The position numbers were made by a program, and so were the translations under genes. The notes beneath the pieces were generated by a model that saw nothing but the letters and a program-made list of their open reading frames with translations, was not told the origin of the DNA and did not search any database. Shown here piece by piece: positions 1 to 6,028 of a stretch of DNA of 6,113 nt. Position 1 is the first letter of the stretch. Each line of letters opens with the position of its first letter. The stretch spans positions 1 to 6,113 of the forward strand of contig ONFW01000203.1 in NCBI GenBank assembly GCA_900317215.1, written 5' to 3'. The DNA is from an uncultured Eubacteriales bacterium. GTDB taxonomy: Bacteria > Bacillota > Clostridia > Oscillospirales > Acutalibacteraceae.

Positions 1-71
1 CGGATGACGAGGCTCGAACTCGCTACCTCAACCTTGGCAAGGTTGCGCTCTACCAGATGAGCTACATCCGC
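1..71 (-). tRNA. tRNA-Gly (anticodon GCC), 3' end cut by the window edge
   Basis: Read on the minus strand the sequence folds as a full cloverleaf. The acceptor strand GCGGATG pairs with CATCCG plus a C that would lie just outside the window. The D stem is GCTC/GAGC with a GG-containing D loop. The anticodon stem is CAACC/GGTTG with loop TTGCCAA, giving anticodon GCC at 36-38, which reads glycine codons GGC and GGU. The variable loop has five bases, and the T arm is GCGAG-TTCGAGC-CTCGT. Only the last acceptor base, the discriminator base and any encoded CCA are missing. It is transcribed from its own promoter immediately upstream. Confidence 0.97.
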
Positions 72-90
72 ATTTCCTGACGACTTCTCT

Positions 91-119
91 ATTATAGCTT
101 ATCGCTTTTTGTTTGTCAA
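91..119 (-). promoter_or_regulatory. Consensus sigma-A promoter of the tRNA-Gly gene
   Basis: On the minus strand there is a perfect -35 box TTGACA (114-119), a 17-base spacer, and a perfect -10 box TATAAT (91-96). Transcription should start near 84-85, leaving a leader of about 13 bases before the mature tRNA 5' end at 71. A fully consensus promoter fits a stable-RNA gene. It shows that the tRNA need not depend on read-through from the operon on its right. Confidence 0.9.
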
Positions 120-207
120 TACTTTTTTATAAATATCTTAATATTTTTTTCGTATTTCTTTCTTTATTGCCCTGTGCCTTCCGATACGGCAGCCCGATAT
201 ATCCGAT

Positions 208-251
208 AAAAAACGAACAGGAGCAGAAATAGCTGCCGCCTGTTCGTTTTT
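208..251 (-). terminator. Rho-independent terminator of the minus-strand operon
   Basis: A perfect 13-bp inverted repeat pairs 209-221 with 239-251 (AAAAACGAACAGG/CCTGTTCGTTTTT). A small inner GCAG/CTGC stem (223-226 with 233-236) extends the hairpin. The outer part of the stem is an A/T run, so on the minus strand the RNA hairpin ends in a U tract running to 208. It begins about 25 bases after the stop codon of the 1094-aa gene. Being A-rich on one side and T-rich on the other, it could work in both directions. The rest of 72-276 holds only the tRNA promoter and AT-rich spacer; I see no gene there. Confidence 0.88.
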
Positions 252-276
252 CGCATTTCAGCATCAGAATAAATGC

Positions 277-3200
277 TCAGTCAACTCTTTTAAGACCGAT
301 GACTACAGTATTCTTTGATGTAGTATAAGGCACATCGGGATCACGGCTGTCGCTGATAGTGTATCTGAATTTGCCCTTTAGATAAATGTATACCTCGCTT
401 ACATGATCCTTCTTTTTCGGATCGTCGGAATAATGGATATAGAACGCGGAAACATTATCATCACTCGGATCGCCGTCATAGGTCTCATCACCGAGGGTCA
501 GTTCGTCGGATTCCGTCTCGTTCTTTGAAAACATTGTATACAACGAGCCGTCGTCCCTGCTTTTTCTTGTTGATTCGCTTTTGCTGCCTCCGCTAATTTT
601 TCCGCTGGTTGAGAGGATAACACCTCTCTTTGTTATCACATTTCCAGCCGAATCATACTCGATGTTGGTTATCTTTCCCTTAAGCGTCACAGCATCTCTA
701 TGGTGGGAATAGGTGTAGGTTATATCACTGAAATTCTCTGTAGAGGTGCTGGTGCTGAAGCTCAGATCTGCTGCCGGAAGAACAAAATCAACGTGCTTGC
801 CGTCCTCGTTGACGGAAAAGCTCACGTCGGCAGGCATGGGATGATCCTGATATTCCGGAAGGGTGCTGCTTTCAAAGAGATAGCTCATGGAGCCGTCCTC
901 GATCACCTTCATATCGGCTGAATCCGGCTGATCGAGTCTTGGCGCTTCGATCGTGACCTGAATCACGCCGTTTGCATCAGGCTCGGAAAAGGTCATCGGT
1001 GCGATCTTGTCCTTCTTTCCGAGATCCTTCATATCGCGGAAGCTGACGGCGGTGGGGGAGCCCATCATCATATAATGGAAATAGGTGCAGCGGAACACTA
1101 AATTGTCTCCCTTTTTGCCGCTCCATTTGGGTACGAAATTACCTCTGGCCGGATAGTAGTCGGTATACTTTGCCGGCTCGGTCTTGCCGCCGCTGCTTTC
1201 TCTCGGCATAAAAACAGGCTTTTCAACATAGCTGTAGGAGCCGTCGTCCTTTTGTATGGAAAAATACATGGGATAATCAACGCATTTGCTCAGATCCGCA
1301 TATCCGTAATAGGACGAGCGGTACATATCAACATCCTTATTGAGCCTTCCGGGAACATTGAATGCTGACTGTGAGAAATCCTTCGGGTCGGCAAGAGCAT
1401 TATCCACTATCCTGAATTCCATTACTGTGTTGAGCTTTGGAACAAGCTCCTCCTCAATAATGGTCTGAGCCTCGACCTGAGCGCAGTGCATCGTAAATAC
1501 CACATTTTTCCAGAAAAGCTCCTGATGCTTTGCCATGAGCTCCTTCACCATGTTGTTGATGTAATCCTCTTTCAGGTTCTCTCCGTCGCCCGTGGCGGCC
1601 TGCTCGGGAAGTGTGGCTGTTGTGGGATCCCAATGGCGTTCGGCGAGATCCTTTCTTGCAAAGCTGAGGTACGTTTCGTTGTCCATATTGAAGCAGGCTT
1701 CGGCATAGTTATGATAGAACTCGGTGAATATCTTCTCATAATCGGGCGACTCCACATGCTCGTTTATCAGGTGGAAAAGTCCGCTGATTATCGTAGTCCA
1801 GGTAAGATCGGTATTTTTGAACCTCATCGGGTCATCGCCAGGTATCCCTGCTCCGAGACCGTACTCGGCAATTTTGTAATTTATGAAATACGCCAGCAGG
1901 ACATTGACATCTCCGCTCAGGGAAGTCAGCGGCTTCATGTAGCCCTTTCCTTCGTCGACCTTGTTTTTATACTGCTCGTCGCCGTAATATATTCGGACAC
2001 GGCTTTTTCCTGAGGGGGTAACAAAATAGTCGCGGAATACCTGCTCCACCTGACTCAGCTCTCTCGGAGAGGTCGCAGCATAGTATACAGAGGCGCCGAA
2101 AAGTATCATTCCGGCAACGGCAGCGCCGATAGCAACTCCGCCGGTGCCTACAACAGTTCCTACAATACCTACTCCTATGCCGAGAATGCCCAGCCAGTTT
2201 TCCTTGTAGGCGTCTATCCATGAGGCGTATTTGCCCTGCTCCTCATCGTGACAGATCTTGTCGACAGTCAGAAAATAGCTTATAAGACAGGCTATCCCTC
2301 CGATTATCCTCGGAATATTGATCTTTGACGCAGCTCCGCTGTTAGCTGCAGCCGCTTTTATCTGTGAGGACATGTTTTTCAGTCGTAGCTTATTCATGAT
2401 AACCTCGACAGACGCTTCAATAACACTTACGGCGCTGTTGGTGTAATCAACGGTCCCGTTAGCCCACATTATTGCGGTGAGAGGTGCGGAATAAGCAAGC
2501 TGGTCCTTAGGAATGGATTTGATCTGCTTAGCTATCTCAGGCAGAAGGTCTATCCCGTCCGGCAGCTGAGTGTATCTCGGAGCAACAACATTCCACATGA
2601 AATCTCTGTCACAATCCACATTGACGCTCATTCTCTGCGTTGCGCCGTATTTACGCGGATAATAGAATGTGCCAAGGGTGTCAAGGGCCGCCTGACTCTT
2701 TGCCCCTGCATTTAATATATCAACTACAACTCCCTCGGTGAAATCGGAATAAGTCAGCTTGTCATGCTCGGAAAAATGATTTGTATAGATGAGGTAGCTC
2801 GAGCCGTCCTCACTGATTTCAAAGTATTCTCTTTTATACTTTCCTGTTTTCTTATCCTTTGTGATGAATCTGACATCGACGTCCTTTTCGGCGTCTCTCG
2901 GAACACTTACGATAACTTCGTTGTAGAATTCATCCTGACCCGAGGCAAGCGAGAAGTCATAGCCTGTAACTGTGTAATTCCCCTCCTTGTTTTCATGAAC
3001 GGGAAGCTCCTTTACTACAAAGGTATCATCCGAGAAAATATTACATTCCGCAAAATCGACGCTGAATTTTCCTGCTGATGCCTTGGGGGTATCGGGAGAA
3101 ACACGTATTTCTGTTTTCGGCGCGTTTGCGATCTCTTCATCTGAGTATATGCTGACGATATCGGAGACTTTTACAGGCTCGGGGTTCAGACTCGGGTCTA

Positions 3201-3561
3201 TCTCCTCGAGCGGTTCGTTTGCAAGCTGCAGTATCATCTCGTCTGATGCAGGTCCGTTCTCACCCTGACCTCCGCCGCCGGTGAAAAAGCCCGGATACCA
3301 GAAGCACGCTACAGCGCTCTCAACGACCAGAACGACAGAAAGCGATATTACCAGAGCTGTCATAAACGGAGATCTCTTTTTTATACGGGGAGGCTTTGGA
3401 GCAAACTGCTGAGGAGCGGCCTGAGGCGTATAGCCCTGCTGAGGAGCGGCCTGAGGCGTATAGCTCTGCTGAGGGGCAGGCTGAGGCGCATAGCCCTGAT
3501 GAGGCTCCTGACCGGGCAGATAGTCCGGCGATAAATAACGATGTAAGAAAGGATATTTCAT
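277..3561 (-). CDS. Large membrane-anchored envelope protein of unknown function (1094 aa)
   Basis: I do not recognise this as a characterised family. The start is the ATG at 3561 (MKYPFLHRYL) because AGGAGG lies seven bases upstream. An in-frame ATG 20 codons further upstream would lie inside the preceding gene and has no reason to be used. Visible layout by residue: 1-66 is a Pro/Gln/Tyr-rich tail with three decapeptide repeats (23-52), ending in the basic stretch KPPRIKKR. Residues 67-89 are a transmembrane segment, which by the positive-inside rule puts the rest outside. A Gly-rich linker (95-100) follows. Residues about 150-270 are beta-rich and end in YLIYTNHFSEHDKL, resembling the end of ZU5-like domains (inference). 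Hydrophobic segments lie at 418-433 and 456-496, the latter with heptad-spaced glycines. Residues about 580-730 are mixed helical, and about 855-1094 look beta-rich. AVAC at 83-86 faintly resembles a lipobox, but the 60-residue tail and E81 argue against a lipoprotein. It is the second gene of an operon with the 314-aa gene. Stop TGA; terminator follows. Confidence 0.9.
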   Translation of the reverse strand: MKYPFLHRYLSPDYLPGQEPHQGYAPQPAPQQSYTPQAAPQQGYTPQAAPQQFAPKPPRIKKRSPFMTALVISLSVVLVVESAVACFWYPGFFTGGGGQGENGPASDEMILQLANEPLEEIDPSLNPEPVKVSDIVSIYSDEEIANAPKTEIRVSPDTPKASAGKFSVDFAECNIFSDDTFVVKELPVHENKEGNYTVTGYDFSLASGQDEFYNEVIVSVPRDAEKDVDVRFITKDKKTGKYKREYFEISEDGSSYLIYTNHFSEHDKLTYSDFTEGVVVDILNAGAKSQAALDTLGTFYYPRKYGATQRMSVNVDCDRDFMWNVVAPRYTQLPDGIDLLPEIAKQIKSIPKDQLAYSAPLTAIMWANGTVDYTNSAVSVIEASVEVIMNKLRLKNMSSQIKAAAANSGAASKINIPRIIGGIACLISYFLTVDKICHDEEQGKYASWIDAYKENWLGILGIGVGIVGTVVGTGGVAIGAAVAGMILFGASVYYAATSPRELSQVEQVFRDYFVTPSGKSRVRIYYGDEQYKNKVDEGKGYMKPLTSLSGDVNVLLAYFINYKIAEYGLGAGIPGDDPMRFKNTDLTWTTIISGLFHLINEHVESPDYEKIFTEFYHNYAEACFNMDNETYLSFARKDLAERHWDPTTATLPEQAATGDGENLKEDYINNMVKELMAKHQELFWKNVVFTMHCAQVEAQTIIEEELVPKLNTVMEFRIVDNALADPKDFSQSAFNVPGRLNKDVDMYRSSYYGYADLSKCVDYPMYFSIQKDDGSYSYVEKPVFMPRESSGGKTEPAKYTDYYPARGNFVPKWSGKKGDNLVFRCTYFHYMMMGSPTAVSFRDMKDLGKKDKIAPMTFSEPDANGVIQVTIEAPRLDQPDSADMKVIEDGSMSYLFESSTLPEYQDHPMPADVSFSVNEDGKHVDFVLPAADLSFSTSTSTENFSDITYTYSHHRDAVTLKGKITNIEYDSAGNVITKRGVILSTSGKISGGSKSESTRKSRDDGSLYTMFSKNETESDELTLGDETYDGDPSDDNVSAFYIHYSDDPKKKDHVSEVYIYLKGKFRYTISDSRDPDVPYTTSKNTVVIGLKRVD
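3406..3495 (-). repeat. Three 30-bp tandem repeats encoding a Pro/Gln decapeptide
   Basis: Residues 23-52 of the 1094-aa protein read as three decapeptides: GYAPQPAPQQ, SYTPQAAPQQ and GYTPQAAPQQ. The DNA repeats with a 30-base period, so copy changes stay in frame. The repeats lie before the transmembrane segment and the basic KPPRIKKR stretch, so they should face the cytoplasm. Low-complexity Pro/Gln/Tyr tails before a single membrane anchor occur in many Clostridia membrane proteins; their role is not known to me. Confidence 0.85.
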
Positions 3562-3568
3562 ATCAGAG

Positions 3569-3577
3569 CCTCCTTTT
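3569..3577 (-). promoter_or_regulatory. Start-deciding ribosome binding site for the 1094-aa protein
   Basis: On the minus strand AAAAGGAGG is followed by seven bases (CTCTGAT) and the ATG at 3561. The site abuts and partly overlaps the TAA stop (3578-3576) of the upstream 314-aa gene. Ribosomes ending that gene therefore finish on the next gene's binding site, which suggests translational coupling. It decides the start as MKYPF and not the longer upstream ATG. Confidence 0.88.
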
Positions 3578-4520
3578 ATGGTCTTATAAGTCCTATTACC
3601 GATTCTGTGCCGTCGGGCCATATCATGCGTCCGGCAGCGTATTCCCGCCCGTGATCGTAACAGAATTCACCGAGTATTATCCTGCCGGAGCCGACAGCGT
3701 CTATCATTCCCGAAGACCATTCTCCCGAGAAAGAGGAATCAGGCGCATTATCGGGAGTACCCTTTGTCAGATCGCCGTTAAAGGTGCGGTACCAGTCAAC
3801 GGTCACAGTCATGCCGGACTGTGCAAAGCTTATATTGACATTTGCAAATTTTTCAATTGCCTGACCCATTTTTTGATCGGGGTCTATTACAAAATATGCC
3901 TTCCAACCGCCTATGACCTGATAAGCTTCGGGGATATAGACCGAATCGGGTGAAAAGCCTGTCCAGCCGTGATGTATGTCAAAGCTCACGATATCGCCGA
4001 CAACGGGATACTCCGAGGTGCTGATGCTGTTCGCATCCGGTATCTCACGGACTGAGGGCTCATCGGAGACGACAGGTGGAACGGAGCTTTCCTGCTTTGA
4101 CGGCTCATCGGAGACGACAGGGGGAACGGAGCTTTCCTGCTTTGAGGGCTCATCGGAGACGACAGGGGGAGCGGAGCTTTCCTGCTGTGAGGGTTCATCG
4201 GAGACGACAGGGGGAGCGGAGCTTTCCTGCTTTGATGGCTCATCGGAGACGACAGGTGGAGCGGAGCTTTCCTGCTGTGAGGGTTCATCGGAGACGACAG
4301 GGGGAGCGGAGCTTTCCTGCTTTGGCGGCTCATCGGAGACGACAGGGGGAGCGGAGCTGTCAGACAAAAAAGGCAGGGAAGCAGTATCCGACTGATCCTC
4401 TTCGGATTGAACGGGAGCATCTCTGCGGATACGCCAGCCTGTTGATACTGAAATGATAATAACGATCAGAAGGACAGCGTCGAGTACGCCGAGAATGATC
4501 GCGGCTATCTTTTTAGCCAT
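3576..4520 (-). CDS. Single-pass membrane protein with seven SSAPPVVSDEPSKQE-type repeats (314 aa), unknown function
   Basis: The family is not recognised. Residues 1-4 are MAKK; 5-26 form one hydrophobic segment (with D14 inside), acting as a signal anchor or uncleaved signal. WRIRRD follows. There is no lipobox cysteine. Residues 34-54 are an acidic Ser-rich linker. Residues 55-159 are seven 15-residue repeats rich in Ser, Pro and Glu, likely an extended stalk through or into the cell wall. Residues about 170-314 are a compact, Trp- and Tyr-containing, probably beta-rich domain ending at IGLIRP, with a single Cys (C287). The start ATG has AAAGGA ten bases upstream (4531-4536), a slightly long spacing. 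It is the first gene of the operon: its promoter is at 4591-4620, and the 1094-aa gene starts 14 bases after its TAA. A shared envelope role with that protein is inferred from the operon only. Confidence 0.88.
   Translation of the reverse strand: MAKKIAAIILGVLDAVLLIVIIISVSTGWRIRRDAPVQSEEDQSDTASLPFLSDSSAPPVVSDEPPKQESSAPPVVSDEPSQQESSAPPVVSDEPSKQESSAPPVVSDEPSQQESSAPPVVSDEPSKQESSVPPVVSDEPSKQESSVPPVVSDEPSVREIPDANSISTSEYPVVGDIVSFDIHHGWTGFSPDSVYIPEAYQVIGGWKAYFVIDPDQKMGQAIEKFANVNISFAQSGMTVTVDWYRTFNGDLTKGTPDNAPDSSFSGEWSSGMIDAVGSGRIILGEFCYDHGREYAAGRMIWPDGTESVIGLIRP
4044..4358 (-). repeat. Seven tandem 45-bp repeats (15 aa each) in the 314-aa protein
   Basis: Seven exact-length units tile this interval with no partial bases between them. 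Each encodes a variant of SSAPPVVSDEPSKQE. The core catcggagacgacagg is unchanged in every unit; most changes sit in the SKQ/SQQ/PKQ/VRE positions. In protein order, units 2 and 4 are identical across all 45 bases and alternate with units 3 and 5, which differ from each other by only two bases. This points to duplication of a 90-bp dimer. Because the period is a multiple of three, all frames stay open, which creates false ORFs on both strands. Confidence 0.97.
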
Positions 4521-4590
4521 GATATATCATTCCTTTCGTTCAATTAGTTATTAACTGTTGGCGTTTTTCTGGTTATAATTACCTGATCCG

Positions 4591-4620
4591 ATTATACATA
4601 ATTTGCTGTTCCTCAGTCAA
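4591..4620 (-). promoter_or_regulatory. Probable sigma-A promoter of the two-gene minus-strand operon
   Basis: On the minus strand TTGACT (4615-4620, five of six matches to TTGACA) is followed by an 18-base spacer and a perfect TATAAT (4591-4596). Predicted transcription start is near 4584, giving a leader of about 64 bases before the ATG at 4520. No strong dyad or attenuator is seen in that leader. Confidence 0.78.
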
Positions 4621-4745
4621 GCACAAAAACTGCGTCGAGCTGCCTTTTATGGAGAGAAATGCGATATCCCGTTCTTTCCCTTGATCCGCTGCAGACTATT
4701 GTTCTGTGCTTATCCTGTCCGGCAGCCGGGCGAAAACGGTGATTT

Positions 4746-4761
4746 TGTCAGAAAAATGACA
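4746..4761. promoter_or_regulatory. Weak candidate operator TGTCA-N6-TGACA
   Basis: A perfect 5-bp inverted repeat with a 6-base centre lies about 100 bases upstream of the predicted nuoE/hydC transcription start. The half-site and spacing resemble sites of Crp/Fnr-family regulators, for example CRP TGTGA-N6-TCACA. The arms are short and the centre is all purine, so chance occurrence is quite possible. Confidence 0.25.
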
Positions 4762-4819
4762 TAAACATGGAAAAAACTAAAAAAATATCAGAAAAAAAAT
4801 AGAAATATACAAAATTATC

Positions 4820-4848
4820 TTGTATTTTTTTTGATAATCAAGTATAAT
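4820..4848 (+). promoter_or_regulatory. Predicted promoter of the nuoE-nuoF (hyd) operon
   Basis: A perfect -10 box TATAAT at 4843-4848 lies 17 bases after TTGTAT (4820-4825), which keeps only the TTG of the -35 consensus. The weak -35 suggests that an activator or the A/T tracts just upstream may help. Predicted start is near 4855, giving a leader of about 62 bases. The spacer contains the palindrome at 4831-4841. Confidence 0.65.
4831..4841. promoter_or_regulatory. Palindrome TTGAT-A-ATCAA inside the hyd promoter spacer
   Basis: This is a perfect 11-base palindrome ending two bases before the -10 box. The half-site GATAAT (4833-4838) also mirrors ATTATC at 4814-4819, so two dyads frame the -35 box. 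A repressor bound here would block RNA polymerase. It does not match the Rex consensus (TTGTGAA-N4-TTCACAA), and the FNR consensus has a 4-base centre where this one has a single base. Confidence 0.35.
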
Positions 4849-4857
4849 ATACATATA

Positions 4858-4884
4858 TTTTGGGGTATAATGCTTACCCCAGAA
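4858..4884 (+). promoter_or_regulatory. 5'-UTR hairpin of the nuoE-nuoF mRNA
   Basis: TGGGGTA (4861-4867) pairs perfectly with TACCCCA (4875-4881) around a 7-base loop. In RNA, three more pairs (U4860-G4882, U4859-A4883, U4858-A4884) extend the stem to ten. It begins only a few bases after the predicted transcription start and ends about 20 bases before the ribosome binding site at 4905-4910. No U tract follows, so it is not a terminator. A 5'-end mRNA stabiliser or a DNA operator is more likely. Confidence 0.55.
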
Positions 4885-4916
4885 AATAAATTCTATACAG
4901 ATATGGAGGAATACTA

Positions 4917-5429
4917 ATGGCTGATAAATCCCTTCCGTCATTCCAGGGTACTCAGGAACAAAAGGAAAAGCTGCTTAAGGTCATCGAGCAGAATAAGGAT
5001 CTGCCCGGCGCTTTGCTGCCTGTACTTCACGAGGCTCAGGAGATTTACGGTTATCTCCCGATCGAGGTTCAGCAGATGGTCGCAGATGGTCTTAACATAT
5101 CCCTTAGCGAGGTGTACGGTGTTGCAACATTCTACTCCCGTTTCAGCCTGACCCCGAAGGGCAAGCACAAGATAAGTGTCTGTCTTGGAACTGCCTGTTA
5201 TGTCAAGGGTGCTGACAAGGTTCTTGCAGAGGTTGAAAAGAAGCTCGGCATCAAGAGCGGAGAGTGTACGGCGGACGGTCTGTTTTCGATCGATTCGTGC
5301 CGTTGCGTCGGAGCGTGCGGACTTGCTCCCGTTATGATGATCGATGAAGAGGTCTACGGAAAGCTTACCCCGGCAGAGGTTGATAAAATTCTTGATAAAT
5401 ATCTTGCAGAAGAAGGGGGAAGTAAATAA
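4917..5429 (+). CDS. nuoE: NuoE/HydC/HndA-family [2Fe-2S] subunit of NADH-linked hydrogenase or dehydrogenase
   Basis: This is the 24-kDa thioredoxin-like iron-sulfur subunit, 170 aa, full length for the family. Residues about 10-75 form the helical N-terminal bundle with the typical LPxLHEAQEIYGYLP and YGVATFYSRF segments. Residues about 83-165 form the thioredoxin-like domain. All four [2Fe-2S] ligands are present: C89 and C94 (CLGTAC) and C130 and C134 (CVGAC), in the family spacing C-x4-C-x35-C-x3-C. The family passes electrons between the FMN subunit and its partners in the cytoplasm. In Clostridia these short NuoE proteins usually belong to bifurcating [FeFe]-hydrogenases (HydABC) or related NAD(P)H enzymes, not to a complex I. 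That choice cannot be proved because the catalytic subunit lies outside the window. GGAGGA (4905-4910) precedes the ATG by six bases. The TAA stop overlaps the next ATG by one base (TAATG). Confidence 0.95.
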   Translation: MADKSLPSFQGTQEQKEKLLKVIEQNKDLPGALLPVLHEAQEIYGYLPIEVQQMVADGLNISLSEVYGVATFYSRFSLTPKGKHKISVCLGTACYVKGADKVLAEVEKKLGIKSGECTADGLFSIDSCRCVGACGLAPVMMIDEEVYGKLTPAEVDKILDKYLAEEGGSK

Positions 5430-6028
5430 TGACTCTTGAAGAACTCAACAAAATCAAAAACGAATATGAGGATCTTGTAAAGGTTCGTAAGGTTATCAAG
5501 GAAGAGGGCGAAAAACTGGCTGCTACCACAGGCTATCGCAAGCAGGTGCTTGTGTGCGGCGGTACAGGCTGTACCTCATCAGGAAGCAAAAAGGTAATTG
5601 CTGCTCTTGAAGAGGCTCTCAAGGAGAACGGTCTTGAGAATGAGGTTCTTGTTGTCCGTACAGGCTGCTTCGGTCTTTGCTCACTCGGCCCGATCATGAT
5701 CGTCTATCCCGAGGGCTGCTTCTATGCTCAGGCTACTCCCGAGGGTGTAAAGAGAGTTGTAAAGGAGCATCTTAAAGAGGGTAATATCGTCAAGGAGCTT
5801 CTTTATAAGGAGACCGTACACGACGACGGCACAATAATCTCGCTTTCAGAAACAAACTTCTATAAAAAGCAGCTCAGAATAGCGCTGAGGAACTGCGGCG
5901 TTATCGATCCCGAAAACATCAACGAATACATCGCAACAGGCGGTTATCAGGCTCTTTATAAGGTCCTCACCTCAATGACTCCCGATGATGTCACCAAAGA
6001 GGTGCTTGATTCGGGGCTTCGCCGCTGA
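5429..6028 (+). CDS. nuoF: NuoF/HydB/HndC-type NADH-binding flavoprotein subunit, interrupted by an in-frame UGA (199 aa)
   Basis: This is the N-terminal third of the diaphorase subunit, which normally has about 590-600 aa in HydB/HndC and carries FMN, the NADH site and Fe-S clusters. Residues about 37-125 are a complete thioredoxin-like [2Fe-2S] domain with ligands C43, C48, C80 and C84 (C-x4-C-x31-C-x3-C). This fused domain marks the HydB/HndC type over plain complex I NuoF. From about residue 145 the 51-kDa domain begins (YKKQLRIALRNCGVIDPENI, then YQALYKVLTSMTP). The family motif SGLRGRGGGGFPTG is expected next, but the sequence reads SGLRR, then UGA at 6026-6028, then GGGGFPTG in the same frame. 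The product as read would lack the FMN and NADH sites. The start ATG overlaps the nuoE stop; a GGGGGA run (5415-5420) eight bases upstream acts as the ribosome binding site, so the genes are probably translationally coupled. It may be a pseudogene, a sequence error or a recoded gene. Confidence 0.9.
   Translation: MTLEELNKIKNEYEDLVKVRKVIKEEGEKLAATTGYRKQVLVCGGTGCTSSGSKKVIAALEEALKENGLENEVLVVRTGCFGLCSLGPIMIVYPEGCFYAQATPEGVKRVVKEHLKEGNIVKELLYKETVHDDGTIISLSETNFYKKQLRIALRNCGVIDPENINEYIATGGYQALYKVLTSMTPDDVTKEVLDSGLRR

Larger units (their letters stand above)
4521..4916. other. Divergent intergenic region between the membrane operon and nuoE/hydC
   Basis: These 396 bases contain no convincing gene. 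The left part holds the minus-strand leader and promoter. The centre (about 4621-4740) is of mixed composition, with one short perfect dyad CCGGC-A-GCCGG at 4719-4729. From about 4741 the DNA becomes extremely A/T-rich and contains the dyads, promoter and leader hairpin of the plus-strand operon. The two promoters are about 225 bases apart, so they need not share one operator. Confidence 0.75.

Noticed and set aside
181..208. Three CCGATA copies (181, 194, 203) near the terminator
   Set aside because: They are six-base matches with unequal spacing in a transcribed-end region and are easily explained by chance.
1486..2013. A 175-codon plus-strand open frame
   Set aside because: It lies wholly antisense within the 1094-aa gene, has no ribosome binding site that I can see, and has a protein composition unlike any family. 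It is a shadow frame.
3562..3621. A 20-codon upstream extension of the 1094-aa protein to an ATG at 3621
   Set aside because: It overlaps the end of the 314-aa gene, while the ATG at 3561 has an ideal AGGAGG seven bases upstream.
3396..3953. A 185-codon plus-strand open frame beginning in repetitive sequence
   Set aside because: It is antisense to the ends of both minus-strand genes, and its repetitive start is the mirror of the 30-bp repeats.
4044..4358. The 45-bp repeats as a CRISPR array
   Set aside because: Units are contiguous with no unique spacers, encode protein in frame, and no cas genes are present.
3976..4456. Overlapping open frames on both strands across the 45-bp repeats
   Set aside because: A repeat period divisible by three keeps every frame without a stop in one unit open throughout. 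These frames are by-products of the SSAPPVVSDEP repeat gene, which alone has a membrane segment, a ribosome site, a promoter and a non-repeat domain.
4659..4742. A 27-codon plus-strand small ORF in the divergent intergenic region
   Set aside because: GGAGAG is only two bases from the ATG, too close to work well. No promoter is evident, and the peptide has no signal, membrane or toxin-like character.
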